64,000 nucleotides of DNA from Erythrobacter sp. SG61-1L (lineage in GTDB: Bacteria; Pseudomonadota; Alphaproteobacteria; Sphingomonadales; Sphingomonadaceae), in the NCBI RefSeq assembly GCF_001305965.1, contig NZ_JXQC01000003.1, forward strand, positions 1,178,001-1,242,000, written 5' to 3'. The notes beneath the pieces were generated by a model. The model worked only from the letters and a program-made list of their open reading frames with translations. It did no database searches and was not told the DNA's origin. Of this stretch, positions 47,113 through 56,444 are shown one piece after another. A program made the translations under genes and the position numbers. Every line of letters begins with the position of its first letter. Position 1 is the stretch's first letter.

Positions 47113-50100
47113 TCAGTGAAAATCGCGTGATTTCGGGATCACGCGCGCATTGCGCGGGTGGCCTGCGTGATGGTGCCCACGGCTGCCCTGCAACGGACGG
47201 TTCACGTGATCCGCCCGGTCCACTGCCGGGCTGAGCAGATCGTCCGAAAGCCGGTTAAGGTCGCCCGTGGCATCGGCAAGATGCGTCACGATCACGTGGA
47301 TCACATCCTCATCATACTCCACCCGCCCCCGCACTTCGAGCAGGCGGGCACCCATGATGACCGGCCGGAACCGCGCCATCGCATCGGGCCAGACCACCAG
47401 ATTGGCCACCCCCGTCTCGTCTTCGATGGTGATGAAGCACACGCCCTTGGCCGATCCGGGACGCTGGCGGATCAGCACCACACCCGCCAGTTGCACCGTC
47501 GAACGCTGTCGCCGGGCGCGCAGATCCGCGCAGGTCTGGAATCCCCGATCCTGCAGCAAGGGTCGCAGGAAGCTCAACGGATGGGCTTTCAGGCTCAGCC
47601 GCTGGGTCTGGTAATCGGCCACCACCTCTTCCGAAAGCGGCATGGCGGGCAGGTGTGTGACGTTCCGTTCCGCCCCCTCATCCCGCGCCGCCATGGCGGC
47701 GAACAGGGGCAGTTCCGGCGCGGAGACGAGCGTACGCGCATCCCACAAGGCCTGCCGACGCGGCAGGGCCAGCGAGCCGAAGCAATCGGCAGAAGCGAGC
47801 CGTTCAACCTGCGCCGGGATAAGCCCTGCCCGCTCGCGCAATTCCGCTACGTCGCGAAAGGCCCCGCCCTCCGCCCGGGCGCCTACAAGCTTTGCCGCGG
47901 CATGTTCGGGGAAACCGTCCACCTGCAGCAAGCCAAGGCGCAGGGCGATCCTGCCTCCCGCCTCTTCAAGCGTACAGTCCCATTCCGAACAGTTCACATC
48001 TACCGGCAGCACTGTAACCCCATGGTCACGCGCATCGCGCACGATCTGGGCCGGGGCGTAAAAGCCCATGGGCTGGGAATTGAGCAGTGCCGCGGCAAAG
48101 GCCGCCGGATAATGGCATTTGAGCCAGCTTGAGGCATAGACCAGCAAGGCGAAACTCGCCGCATGGCTTTCCGGGAAGCCATATTCACCGAAGCCCTTGA
48201 TCTGGTTGAAGCAACGCTGGGCAAATTCGGGATCGTATCCACGCGACACCATCCGGCCGACCATTTTTTCCTCATGCTGATGCACCATCCCGCGCGAGCG
48301 GAATGTGGCCATTGCCTTGCGCAGCTGATTGGCCTCTTCCGGCGAGAATTTGGCCGCATCCATGGCGATTTTCATCGCCTGTTCCTGAAAGATCGGCACG
48401 CCGAAGGTGCGCCCCAGAATCGAGGAAAGCTCGTCTGCCGGTCCGTGTTCCGGCGCCGGCCCCGGCAAATCGAAGCCGGGCTTACCTTCCCGCGCCAGCT
48501 TGCGATGCCGGAGGTAGGGGTGAACCATGTCGCCCTGAATCGGGCCGGGCCGCACGATGGCCACTTCCACCACCAGATCGTAGAATTTGCGCGGCCGCAG
48601 GCGTGGCAACATGCTCATCTGCGCCCGGCTTTCCACCTGGAACACGCCGATAGAATCCGCCTTGCACAGCATGTCGTAAACCACCGGATCTTCGCCCGGG
48701 ATCGTCGCAAGGGTGAGATCGCGCCCATGATGGCGGCGCAAGAGGTCCAGCGCCTTGCGGATACAGGTGAGCATACCCAGCGCCAGCACATCCACCTTGA
48801 AGATGCCCAGTTCCTCTATGTCGTCCTTGTCCCATTCGATGAAACTGCGATCGGGCATGGCGCCATTGCCGATGGGCACGGTTTCGGTCAGCAGATCGTT
48901 CGTGAGGATGAAGCCGCCAACATGCTGCGAAAGGTGGCGCGGCATGCCGATCATCTGTTCGGTCAGCGCCAGAACCCGCTTGAGATGCGGGTCCGAAAGG
49001 TCCAGCCCCGTCTCGCGCGCGGCATGGTCTTCAGAGATTTCCTGGCCGTAACTGCCCCACACAGTGCGGGCCAGCGCGCCGGTGACATCCTCGGAAAGGC
49101 CCATTGCCTTGCCGACTTCGCGGATCGCCATGCGCGGGCGGTAATGGATCACCGTAGCGCACAGCCCGGCATGATCCCGCCCATATTCCTGATAGATGTG
49201 CTGGATCACTTCCTCGCGCCGCTCATGCTCGAAATCGACGTCAATGTCGGGCGGCTCGTTACGTTCTTCGGACAGGAAGCGATCGAACAGCAACTGATGC
49301 TCGGCCGGATTGACCGAGGTGATCTCCAGACAATAGCACACCGCCGAATTCGCGGCCGATCCACGGCCCTGGCACAATATCGGCGGATCGCAGGAACGCG
49401 CGAAATCCACGATCTCCTTGATGGTCAGGAAATAGCGCGCAAGGTCCAGCTTGCCGATCAGCGCCAGTTCCTTGTCGATGGTTTTGCGCACGGCATCCGG
49501 CACACCTTCGGGATAGCGCCCTGCCGCCCCTGCCCAGGTGAGCACTTCCAGTTGCTGCTGCGGCGTGCGTCCTTCGGGATAGATCCGTTCGGGATAGACA
49601 TATCGCAGCTCTTCCAGGCTGAACCGGCAGGCATCGGCCACTTGCCGCGCGGCTTCGATGGCATGGGGCCAGCGTTCGAACAGCTTCACCATTTCCGCCG
49701 GGCCCTTGAGGTGCCGCTCTGCATTGGCGTGGAGAAGGTATCCCGCCTGCGCCACGGTGGTCTTGTGGCGGATCGCCGTCATCACGTCCTGCAGGGGGCG
49801 GCGTTCGGGCACGTGATAATGGACATCGTTGGTGGCGAGTAGGCCAAGGCCATTCTCCCGCGCCAACCCGTCGAGCCGCTCGATCTGGGCCACATCGTCC
49901 CCGCGATAGAGATAGCTCGCCGCGATATGGCGCAGGGTAGGCAGCCGGGTAGCGAGATGGGGGAGGATTTCCTCCAGGGCTCCACAAGGCGGCAGCGGGG
50001 AAACGAGGCGGAGATTGGATGATCCGCTTTTACCTTCGTCATCCCCGCCTGCGCGGGAATGGCGAGATAGATCGAAGGTTTGAGAAATATCCTCCGGCGG

Positions 50101-50562
50101 CAGCAGGATCAGCTGCACGCCCTCGCTATGCTCCACCAGCATGGGAAGCGTGATCTCGCACACGCCCTTGGCCTGCCATCCTCCGTCCAGCGTGCCCATG
50201 CGCCCGGCCGAAATCAGGCGGCACAATCGGCCATAGGCCGCACGGTCGGTGGGATAGGCAAGGAAAGCCAGCCCCTCCACTGTCTCGATCCGGCAGCCGA
50301 TCACCGGGCGCAGCATCAGCGCTTTGGCTTCGGTGTGAATGCGCACTACGCCCGCCATGCTGTTGGCATCGGCAATCCCGATTGCATCATAGCCGAGCCG
50401 GCGGGCTGCCATGACCAGATCGACCGGGTTCGAAGCCCCGCGCAGGAAGGAAAAACAGCTGACCAGCCCCAGTTCCACGAAAGGCGCGCGCGCAGGCGGC
50501 CTGATCCCTTCCGGGCCGGGCGAGACATGCGGGCGCGGAGGAGTGAGCGGCTTGTCCGGCAT
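47113..50562 (-). CDS. dnaE2: Error-prone DNA polymerase DnaE2
   Basis: C-family polymerase of the SOS mutasome. ATG 50562 (MPDKPLTPPRP) overlaps the imuB stop by one base and gives 1149 residues; the longer frame to 50712 runs into imuB. The PHP domain begins VELGLVSCFSFLRGAS; catalytic aspartates lie in EPPDIDVDFEHERR; the fingers and helix-hairpin-helix follow; the OB fold is LAGVVLIRQRPGSAKGVCF. The tail HAGHPRNARVIPKSRDFH is the standard DnaE2 end. A PHP-domain loop (about residues 160-200) is longer than in relatives and contains a palindromic repeat. Confidence 0.96.
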   Translation of the reverse strand: MPDKPLTPPRPHVSPGPEGIRPPARAPFVELGLVSCFSFLRGASNPVDLVMAARRLGYDAIGIADANSMAGVVRIHTEAKALMLRPVIGCRIETVEGLAFLAYPTDRAAYGRLCRLISAGRMGTLDGGWQAKGVCEITLPMLVEHSEGVQLILLPPEDISQTFDLSRHSRAGGDDEGKSGSSNLRLVSPLPPCGALEEILPHLATRLPTLRHIAASYLYRGDDVAQIERLDGLARENGLGLLATNDVHYHVPERRPLQDVMTAIRHKTTVAQAGYLLHANAERHLKGPAEMVKLFERWPHAIEAARQVADACRFSLEELRYVYPERIYPEGRTPQQQLEVLTWAGAAGRYPEGVPDAVRKTIDKELALIGKLDLARYFLTIKEIVDFARSCDPPILCQGRGSAANSAVCYCLEITSVNPAEHQLLFDRFLSEERNEPPDIDVDFEHERREEVIQHIYQEYGRDHAGLCATVIHYRPRMAIREVGKAMGLSEDVTGALARTVWGSYGQEISEDHAARETGLDLSDPHLKRVLALTEQMIGMPRHLSQHVGGFILTNDLLTETVPIGNGAMPDRSFIEWDKDDIEELGIFKVDVLALGMLTCIRKALDLLRRHHGRDLTLATIPGEDPVVYDMLCKADSIGVFQVESRAQMSMLPRLRPRKFYDLVVEVAIVRPGPIQGDMVHPYLRHRKLAREGKPGFDLPGPAPEHGPADELSSILGRTFGVPIFQEQAMKIAMDAAKFSPEEANQLRKAMATFRSRGMVHQHEEKMVGRMVSRGYDPEFAQRCFNQIKGFGEYGFPESHAASFALLVYASSWLKCHYPAAFAAALLNSQPMGFYAPAQIVRDARDHGVTVLPVDVNCSEWDCTLEEAGGRIALRLGLLQVDGFPEHAAAKLVGARAEGGAFRDVAELRERAGLIPAQVERLASADCFGSLALPRRQALWDARTLVSAPELPLFAAMAARDEGAERNVTHLPAMPLSEEVVADYQTQRLSLKAHPLSFLRPLLQDRGFQTCADLRARRQRSTVQLAGVVLIRQRPGSAKGVCFITIEDETGVANLVVWPDAMARFRPVIMGARLLEVRGRVEYDEDVIHVIVTHLADATGDLNRLSDDLLSPAVDRADHVNRPLQGSRGHHHAGHPRNARVIPKSRDFH
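50032..50079. repeat. Palindromic repeat inside dnaE2
   Basis: Outer arms accttcg (50032-50038) and cgaaggt (50073-50079) enclose an inner stem ccccgcctgcgcggg. The 48 bases are exactly 16 codons and are read in frame, encoding part of the segment SRHSRAGGDDEG. The core gtcatccccgcctgcgcg resembles a widespread proteobacterial palindrome and is nearly identical to a stretch in the leuA leader (25373-25389). Confidence 0.65.
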
Positions 50563-52229
50563 CAGGCGAACAGCCCCTGCAGGAACCATTCCGGCTCGCC
50601 CCCGCGTCCATCCCCGAACAGGCCGTGGCGATAAATCCAGTAACGGCGGCCCTGACCGTCCTCGATGCGATAATAATCGCGCAGCCGCGTGCCGGACCGT
50701 TCCCGCCACCATTCGGGTGCGATCCGTTCCGGCCCTTCCACCCGCGCGATCTCATGCACGGCGCCGCGCCAGCGGAAACGGCGCGGGAAGCCATCGGGGG
50801 TGGCATACAGCACCGCAATCGCTTCCGGCCGGTCCAGCAGTTTGAGCGGGCGGGCGTGAAAGGCGAACTCACCCTGATCGGCCGCCAGAGGGGCAAGCGG
50901 CGCGACCCAGCGCTGCGCGCGTTCGGGCAAGTGGCTGGCATGGGGATCGGGACGGCGCACGGCCCCTTCGCCTAAGCGAACGGTCAGCCGGTCGATAAAG
51001 GCCGCAAGGCTGGTGCCATCACCATCATGCTTCTCTGCCTCCAGATCGGACTGGGCCAGTGCCAATGCCTCGCACCAAGGGGCACGCAGGCGGACAAGCT
51101 CGATCCCGAATCCGGCATCCACGTCGGCCAAGCGGGCCGAGAACAGCCGCACCATATGCGCCGGATCGCGCGTGGCCGCCGCCATTTCCAGCTGGCGGAA
51201 GGCCGCATCGCCATCCACCCGCCACAGGCCGAGTTCGAGCCGCCGCGCCCCCTCCCCCCGCCGTTCAAGCAGCTGCGCCATATCGGCAGCAAGGTCGGCC
51301 AGCACCTGCTCCAGCAAGGGCAAGTGGCGGATCGGTTCGAGCAGGCTGCGCTGCACCAGAGGTACTTCCACGGCCGCAACCGGCAGCAGCGGCTCGGCAA
51401 TCCGGCCCAGCAGTTGGTCGAGCCGCAGCAACGGATTGGCAAAGGGATCGCGCTGCTTGCGAAAGCGGCGGCGCAGTGCATCGCGCCCGATCATGGCCAG
51501 ATCCCCGATCCGCTTCAGCCCCAGACGCCGCAAGACGAGCAGCACATCCTCCCCCAGCCGCAAGGCCGCGACGGGCAGCGGGGCGAGTGCAGCAAGGCCC
51601 TCGTCCCCTTCGTCATTGCGAGCCGCCGCAGGCGGCACGGCAATCCGGGGCGGCTGCGCGTTGGCCTCTGGATCGCCGCAGGGCTGTGCCCCTCGCGATG
51701 ACGAAGCAAGATAATGTGCCAGCGCCCAGGCCGCCCCCGCGGTCGGTGCGATGGCAAGGCGTGCGGCAAGGTGGCGGGCAGCAAGGCGCGCCTGCACGTC
51801 CTCCAGCATTGCCTGTTCCCCGCCGAACAGATGCGCCACGGCGGTAACATCCACCAGCACACCATCGGGCGGGTCCACAGCGCTCCACGGCCCCCAGCGC
51901 TGCGCCCACAGGGCCAGCCTCCCGAGAAAGGCCCTGTCGCCCTGCGGGTCCGCAGGCTCAGTAAACAGATGGGGACAGATGCCGCGTGCATCGGCCAGCA
52001 GCATACCTTCACGCAGGCCCAGTGCCAGCGCAGCCGCATTCAGCGCCGCGAGCCGGGGGCCATGCGCGGTTTCCTCGATCAGGGCCAGCGGATGGGCGTC
52101 CCTCCCTTCGCCCGGCCGGCAGTTTTCAGAATGACGCCAGCGATCGATCGCCAGCCCGCTGCACCAGATCGCCATGATCCGGCGCGGCGGACGGGCTGAC
52201 CCGCTGGGCGGAGAGGCGGGTGCCGTCAT
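50562..52229 (-). CDS. imuB: ImuB, Y-family polymerase-like mutasome subunit
   Basis: Y-family homologue that lacks catalytic activity in studied species and links DnaE2 to the beta clamp. The frame is open to 52388; ATG 52229 (MTAPASPPSG) gives 555 residues, ATG 52175 (MAIWCSGLAID) is also possible. Seen: RIMAIWCSGLAIDRW, the little-finger-side segment DGVLVDVTAVAHLFGGE, and the helix-hairpin-helix region LRRLGLKRIGDL. It overlaps imuA by about 100 bases and dnaE2 by one. An insertion of about 33 residues at a linker is encoded by a palindromic repeat. Confidence 0.92.
   Translation of the reverse strand: MTAPASPPSGSARPPRRIMAIWCSGLAIDRWRHSENCRPGEGRDAHPLALIEETAHGPRLAALNAAALALGLREGMLLADARGICPHLFTEPADPQGDRAFLGRLALWAQRWGPWSAVDPPDGVLVDVTAVAHLFGGEQAMLEDVQARLAARHLAARLAIAPTAGAAWALAHYLASSSRGAQPCGDPEANAQPPRIAVPPAAARNDEGDEGLAALAPLPVAALRLGEDVLLVLRRLGLKRIGDLAMIGRDALRRRFRKQRDPFANPLLRLDQLLGRIAEPLLPVAAVEVPLVQRSLLEPIRHLPLLEQVLADLAADMAQLLERRGEGARRLELGLWRVDGDAAFRQLEMAAATRDPAHMVRLFSARLADVDAGFGIELVRLRAPWCEALALAQSDLEAEKHDGDGTSLAAFIDRLTVRLGEGAVRRPDPHASHLPERAQRWVAPLAPLAADQGEFAFHARPLKLLDRPEAIAVLYATPDGFPRRFRWRGAVHEIARVEGPERIAPEWWRERSGTRLRDYYRIEDGQGRRYWIYRHGLFGDGRGGEPEWFLQGLFA
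51608..51706. repeat. Dispersed palindromic element inside imuB, in frame
   Basis: Ends cttcgtcattgcgag (51608-51622) and ctcgcgatgacgaag (51692-51706) are inverted repeats with one mismatch. The 99 bases are exactly 33 codons and contain no stop in the imuB frame, encoding the Ala/Pro/Gln-rich stretch SSRGAQPCG...ARNDEG. The same end sequences bound the 92-base intergenic element at 25143-25234. Confidence 0.85.
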
Positions 52230-52863
52230 CGCGCAGGGTCCATTCTCCTTGCTTGAAGCCACGTGCCCGGAACAGTTCCGCGCGCCAGCCGGGCCTGCCG
52301 GGCGCCGCCGGGTTCCAGCGCGGCGGCAGTGAGGGCGCGGAACGCACATCCCAGCGCATCCGGGCAGAGGACAAGTCCCGTTCCGCATCCAGCCGCACCA
52401 GAAACAGGGGCACGCCCTGTCTCTCGGCCATCAGGCTGAGGCGGCGCGAAGCCGTGAGCCCCAGCGCGCGCGGGTTCCCGGCAATCTCCCCGATCACGCA
52501 GGCCAGATCGCGGCAGCGCAGCCCTTCCTCCAGCGCGAAGAGCGCATCTTCCGCCGTCTTGGCCGCGACATGGATCAGCCGGGTGCGCAATTCAGGCGGC
52601 AGGCCCGCACGAAAGGGCCGCCCGGAAAGCCGCAGGGCCTGCCTGTCCTGCACCCACAGCATCATGCGCCGATCCCCGGCATCGAGACCACCCGCCGCGC
52701 GCAGGCCATCCAGCGCCATGGCCAGCGCCATGCCTGCCCCGCCCGCTTCGGCGGCAGAGGCAAAAATCTCGCTATGCCGGGCAGACGCAAGGCCGGGTCG
52801 CCAGTTCTCGGCGGTCTGGAAAGCGGCGCTTCCGGGCAGGACGGATGGGGCGGACAGGCTCAT
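52126..52863 (-). CDS. imuA: ImuA, RecA/SulA-like mutasome subunit
   Basis: A 245-residue protein from ATG 52863. It has a RecA-like fold without a usable P-loop: EIFASAAEAGGAGMALAMAL, then MMLWVQDRQALRLSGRPF, LACVIGEIAGNPRALGLTASRRL and FLVRLDAERDLSSARMRWDV. ImuA binds ImuB and RecA in other bacteria. It is the first gene of imuA-imuB-dnaE2 and has two LexA sites just ahead of it. Confidence 0.92.
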   Translation of the reverse strand: MSLSAPSVLPGSAAFQTAENWRPGLASARHSEIFASAAEAGGAGMALAMALDGLRAAGGLDAGDRRMMLWVQDRQALRLSGRPFRAGLPPELRTRLIHVAAKTAEDALFALEEGLRCRDLACVIGEIAGNPRALGLTASRRLSLMAERQGVPLFLVRLDAERDLSSARMRWDVRSAPSLPPRWNPAAPGRPGWRAELFRARGFKQGEWTLRDDGTRLSAQRVSPSAAPDHGDLVQRAGDRSLASF

Positions 52864-52871
52864 GCGAATCG

Positions 52872-52886
52872 GAACACTTCTTGAAC
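52872..52886 (-). promoter_or_regulatory. LexA site 1 (GAAC-N7-GAAC) upstream of imuA
   Basis: GAAC (52872-52875), seven bases, GAAC (52883-52886). On the coding strand of imuA this is GTTC-N7-GTTC, the exact alphaproteobacterial SOS box. It ends 9 bases before the imuA start codon, so a bound repressor would block translation start or the initial transcribed region. Confidence 0.9.
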
Positions 52887-52889
52887 AAT

Positions 52890-52904
52890 GTTCCCATTAT
52901 GTTC
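52890..52904 (+). promoter_or_regulatory. LexA site 2 (GTTC-N7-GTTC) upstream of imuA
   Basis: GTTC (52890-52893), ccattat, GTTC (52901-52904), a perfect SOS box in the opposite orientation to site 1. Three bases separate the two boxes, and their inner half-sites form the palindrome GAAC-AAT-GTTC (52883-52893). Confidence 0.9.
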
Positions 52905-52946
52905 TCATTCGTATTCCAGTGCAATTGCCCGCAAGGGCACGCCCAC

Positions 52947-53759
52947 TCAGCCTCCGATCTTCTCCCATGCGGCGCGCAGCGCATCGTCGGACAGGCCCAG
53001 CCCGGCATCGTCGCGCATGACGCGGGCGAATTCGGCGTAGTCCGCCAACTCGCGCCGCTCCTCGCCATCCGGTGCCTCAACGGTCAGCGCGCGGTTGAAC
53101 AGGCCGTAGCGAATGTTTCCGCGATAGCAGCCGAACATCAGATGGAAGCCGAAAGGCGCCTCGGGCGATGCGGCGCAGACGAAATTGGCATTGGCAATGT
53201 CGCCATCGGTCACGCGGGCATCGTCAAAGGCATAGATGTCCTGCCAGCCTTCGGCGCCCAGCCGCTGGAGCACCGTCTCGCCCCGTTCTGCGTCTTCCTG
53301 CACCCGGTAGGTGCCGTTTGGCGCTTCCTGTGCGTCCCTCAAATCCAGTTCGAGCGGCGCCAGAGGCCCCGGCCCGCCAAAGCCCGCATCGGCCAGGAAG
53401 CGGCGCCCCTCTGCCTCCACGATCAGCGCCAGATGGCTGCGCCCGCCGTCCACGCCCATCCGCATACGCACGCGGGCCATGCGGCGGGAAACGGGAAAGC
53501 CGGCCGCCTGCAGCGCCGCACCGAACAGCCCGTTCTGTTCGAAACAATAGCCCCCGCGCCGTTCCCCGACGATCTTGGCGAAGATGTCCGGCAAGCCAAG
53601 CAGAGGCACCTTGCCCAGCAGCGGATCAAAGTTCTCGAACGGCACTGCGCGCATATGCGCCTGCTGCAGATCACTCAGGCCATCACTGCCGGGCCGGACC
53701 TCTGCCAGCCCGATACGGCCAAGATAAGCAGGAAGATCGAAACTGAATTCCGCCGCCAT
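52947..53759 (-). CDS. nat: Arylamine N-acetyltransferase
   Basis: Transfers acetyl groups from acetyl-CoA to aromatic amines and hydrazines. From ATG 53759 (MAAEFSFDLP), 270 residues; GTG 53768 is an alternative. The catalytic triad is clear: C72 in RRGGYCFEQN, H109 in GRSHLALIV and D124 in FLADAGFGG. The substrate may be a native metabolite rather than a xenobiotic. It sits 43 bases before the imuA LexA sites and could be partly read with neighbours on the minus strand. Confidence 0.93.
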   Translation of the reverse strand: MAAEFSFDLPAYLGRIGLAEVRPGSDGLSDLQQAHMRAVPFENFDPLLGKVPLLGLPDIFAKIVGERRGGYCFEQNGLFGAALQAAGFPVSRRMARVRMRMGVDGGRSHLALIVEAEGRRFLADAGFGGPGPLAPLELDLRDAQEAPNGTYRVQEDAERGETVLQRLGAEGWQDIYAFDDARVTDGDIANANFVCAASPEAPFGFHLMFGCYRGNIRYGLFNRALTVEAPDGEERRELADYAEFARVMRDDAGLGLSDDALRAAWEKIGG

Positions 53760-53773
53760 GGCGGGCACTACCT

Positions 53774-55324
53774 CTATTCGTGTTCGCCCGGAGCCGGAGC
53801 GCCCGGCATCGGAGCGACGGGCATGGGCGGCACGTCAGCGTCTTCTTCCGGCACGTCCACGATGCCCCGGCCAACATGGCTGCGGCTGCGGCTGTAAGCG
53901 TAATAGACGATCAGGCCGACAATCGCCCAGCCGACGAACATCAGCTTGGTTTCGATACCCAGCTTGTAGAACAGATAGAGACAACCAAGGATCGCCACCG
54001 GCGCCGTAATGGTGATTGCAGGGGTCCGGAAGGGCCGCTTGCGATCCGGGTCGGTCTTGCGCAGCACCATCACCGCGATCGACACTGCGGCAAAGGCGAA
54101 CAAGGTCCCCGAATTGGAAATATCGGCAAGGATACCGACCGGGAAAAAGGCCGCGAACAGGGCCACGAAAACGCCCGTCAGGATCGTGATCACATGCGGG
54201 GTCTTGAACTTGGGGTGGATGCGCGAGAAGGCCGCCGGAAGCAGGCCATCGCGGCTCATCACGAAGAAGATGCGGGTCTGCCCGAACATCATCATCAGAA
54301 TGACCGACGGCAGGGCAAGGCCGGCAGCAAGGCCGATCAGATTGCCGATCTGCGGCCAGCCGATTTCACGCATCGTCCAGGCCAGAGCTTCCTTGGAACA
54401 TACCACTGCCTGATCGGAAATGGTGGCGCAGGCATCCGCCAGTTCCTTGCTGCCCGGTGCAAGGCCCGCACCATTGGCATCCAGCAACGGGTTGGCGCCC
54501 ACCGTCCCGATCACACCCGCCGCGACGAGCAGATAGAAGACGGTGCAGATGGCCAGCGAACCGATAAGGCCAATCGGCATGTTGCGTTGGGGGTCTTTGG
54601 TTTCCTCGGCAGCTGTGGAAACAGCATCGAAGCCGACATAGGCAAAGAAGATAGAGGCTGCAGCAGCACCGATACCGCCGAAGCCAAGCGGGGCGAAGGG
54701 CGTGAACTGATCCATCTGGATCACCGGCACCGCAAGCACGATGAACAGGGTAAGCGCCGCAACCTTCACCACCACCAGAATGGCGTTCACAAAGGCGCTT
54801 TCACGCGTACCGATGACCAGCAACCACGTAACCAGCAGGGCAATCGCCATGGCGGGAAGATTGACCAGCCCGCCATCGAACGGCCCGCGAACCAGCGAAT
54901 TGGGTATGTCTATCCCCAGCGCATGTTCGATCAACCCGACCACATAGCCTGACCAGCCCACCGAAACCGCGCCTGCGGCCACCGCATATTCGAGGATCAG
55001 CGCCCAGCCGACCATCCAGGCGATCAGTTCGCCCATCACGGCATAGCTGTAAGTGTAAGCCGACCCGGAAACCGGCACCATCGAGGCCATTTCGGCATAG
55101 CAGAGCGCGGCCACCGCGCAGACGAAACCGGCAATGACGAAGCTGATCATCATGCCCGGCCCGGCCTTCTGGGCCGCTTCGGCAGTCAGCACGAAGATAC
55201 CCGTGCCGATGACGGCGCCGACGCCGAGCATTGTCAATTGGAAGGCACCAAGCGAGCGGTGAAGCGACTTCTTTTCCGCTGTGGCAAGAATTGCGTCGAG
55301 CGGCTTGATGCGGCCAAAGATCAT
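53774..55324 (-). CDS. APC-superfamily amino-acid permease (cationic amino acid transporter type)
   Basis: A 516-residue membrane protein with about twelve hydrophobic segments. The first helix carries GVGAVIGTGIFVLT, the unwound substrate site of the APC fold. Later marks are SGSAYTYSYAVMGE, FFAYVGFDAVSTAAEETKDPQRNMPIG and VMSRDGLLPAAFSRIHPKFKTP. This pattern is typical of the CAT/YfnA group that imports amino acids by proton symport or exchange. A large loop (about 275-320) is longer than usual. Confidence 0.9.
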   Translation of the reverse strand: MIFGRIKPLDAILATAEKKSLHRSLGAFQLTMLGVGAVIGTGIFVLTAEAAQKAGPGMMISFVIAGFVCAVAALCYAEMASMVPVSGSAYTYSYAVMGELIAWMVGWALILEYAVAAGAVSVGWSGYVVGLIEHALGIDIPNSLVRGPFDGGLVNLPAMAIALLVTWLLVIGTRESAFVNAILVVVKVAALTLFIVLAVPVIQMDQFTPFAPLGFGGIGAAAASIFFAYVGFDAVSTAAEETKDPQRNMPIGLIGSLAICTVFYLLVAAGVIGTVGANPLLDANGAGLAPGSKELADACATISDQAVVCSKEALAWTMREIGWPQIGNLIGLAAGLALPSVILMMMFGQTRIFFVMSRDGLLPAAFSRIHPKFKTPHVITILTGVFVALFAAFFPVGILADISNSGTLFAFAAVSIAVMVLRKTDPDRKRPFRTPAITITAPVAILGCLYLFYKLGIETKLMFVGWAIVGLIVYYAYSRSRSHVGRGIVDVPEEDADVPPMPVAPMPGAPAPGEHE

Positions 55325-55562
55325 GCGGGAACCTCCCTTGGCCCGGAATGCGCGAACCCCTGCGCCCGTGGCCGTGTCACGCGGATTGAATATTCGCTTT
55401 TGAAACTACCGCAATCGGGAAATTGGCGACCCGTCAGCCAAATCGGGGGAAAAGCGCAGTTCAGGCGCCCTTTCACTTGATCCCGCCCGCTCCACGCGAC
55501 TTGCATCGCCCGCAATGCCGCTTTGCTTTGCCCAAATCGCAGGCGGCGTTAAAAGGGCCCGC

Positions 55563-56432
55563 ATGTCCACCACCTTCACACTCGACACTTCGACCAGCCG
55601 CGCCAACCCCACCCCGGCGCCCATGCGGCGGCTTACCGTGCCGCGGATCAGGGCGCGCAAGGTTGATGGCATTACCGAAGAACCTATCGTGGTGCTAACC
55701 GCCTATACCGCCCGGCAGGCGCAATTGCTGGATGCCCATTGCGACCTGCTGCTGGTGGGGGATTCGCTGGGTCAGGTGATCTACGGCCTGCCGTCCAGCG
55801 TGCCGGTGACGCTGGAGATGATGGCAGCCCATGGCGCTGCCGTGGTGCGCGGTTCCTATCATTCGGCAGTAATCGTCGACATGCCTTTCGGCTCTTACGA
55901 ACAATCGCCTGCCCAGGCCTTCGACAGCGCATCGCGCCTGATGAAGGAAACGGGCTGCGCCGGCGTGAAGCTGGAAGGCGGGGCAGCCATGGCAGAAACC
56001 GTGGAATTCCTCGTCAGCCGGGGCATCCCTGTGATGGGCCATGTCGGCCTTACCCCACAGGCAGTGAATGTGCTGGGCGGCTATGGCCCGCGCGGCCGCA
56101 GCGAGGCCGAGGCGCAGAAGATCGTCAGCGACGCACAGGCCCTGTGCAAGGCAGGCGCCTTTGCCATCGTGGTGGAAGGCGTGATCGAACCGATTGCCAT
56201 CGCAGTGACGCAGGCCGTCGCCTGTCCGACCATTGGCATCGGCGCTTCGGCACAGTGCGACGGTCAAGTCCTCGTCACTGACGATATGCTCGGCATGTTC
56301 GAGCGTGTACCCCGCTTCGTTAAGCGCTATGGCGCCATTGCCGAGGAAATCTCGACCGCCGCCGCGCAATATGCCGCGGAAGTTCGGTCGCGCGAGTTCC
56401 CTGGCCCTGACCAGACCTATCAGCCCGAATAG
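55563..56432 (+). CDS. panB: 3-methyl-2-oxobutanoate hydroxymethyltransferase
   Basis: First pantothenate step: adds a hydroxymethyl group from methylene-THF to 2-oxoisovalerate, a product of the IlvBCD route. ATG 55563 ([10 protein letters not shown]) gives 289 residues; the frame is open to 55515. Seen: [30 protein letters not shown] with the metal aspartate, VVDMPFGSY-type segment ([13 protein letters not shown]), GVKLEGG and [11 protein letters not shown]. The last part ends [10 protein letters not shown]. The DUF475 gene follows after 12 bases. Confidence 0.95.
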   Translation: MSTTFTLDTSTSRANPTPAPMRRLTVPRIRARKVDGITEEPIVVLTAYTARQAQLLDAHCDLLLVGDSLGQVIYGLPSSVPVTLEMMAAHGAAVVRGSYHSAVIVDMPFGSYEQSPAQAFDSASRLMKETGCAGVKLEGGAAMAETVEFLVSRGIPVMGHVGLTPQAVNVLGGYGPRGRSEAEAQKIVSDAQALCKAGAFAIVVEGVIEPIAIAVTQAVACPTIGIGASAQCDGQVLVTDDMLGMFERVPRFVKRYGAIAEEISTAAAQYAAEVRSREFPGPDQTYQPE

Positions 56433-56444
56433 AAAGCCCCTGCC

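Noticed and set aside
48163-49842. 559-residue plus-strand frame opposite dnaE2
   Set aside because: Antisense shadow of DnaE2, with shadow-type composition rich in His, Arg and Gln.
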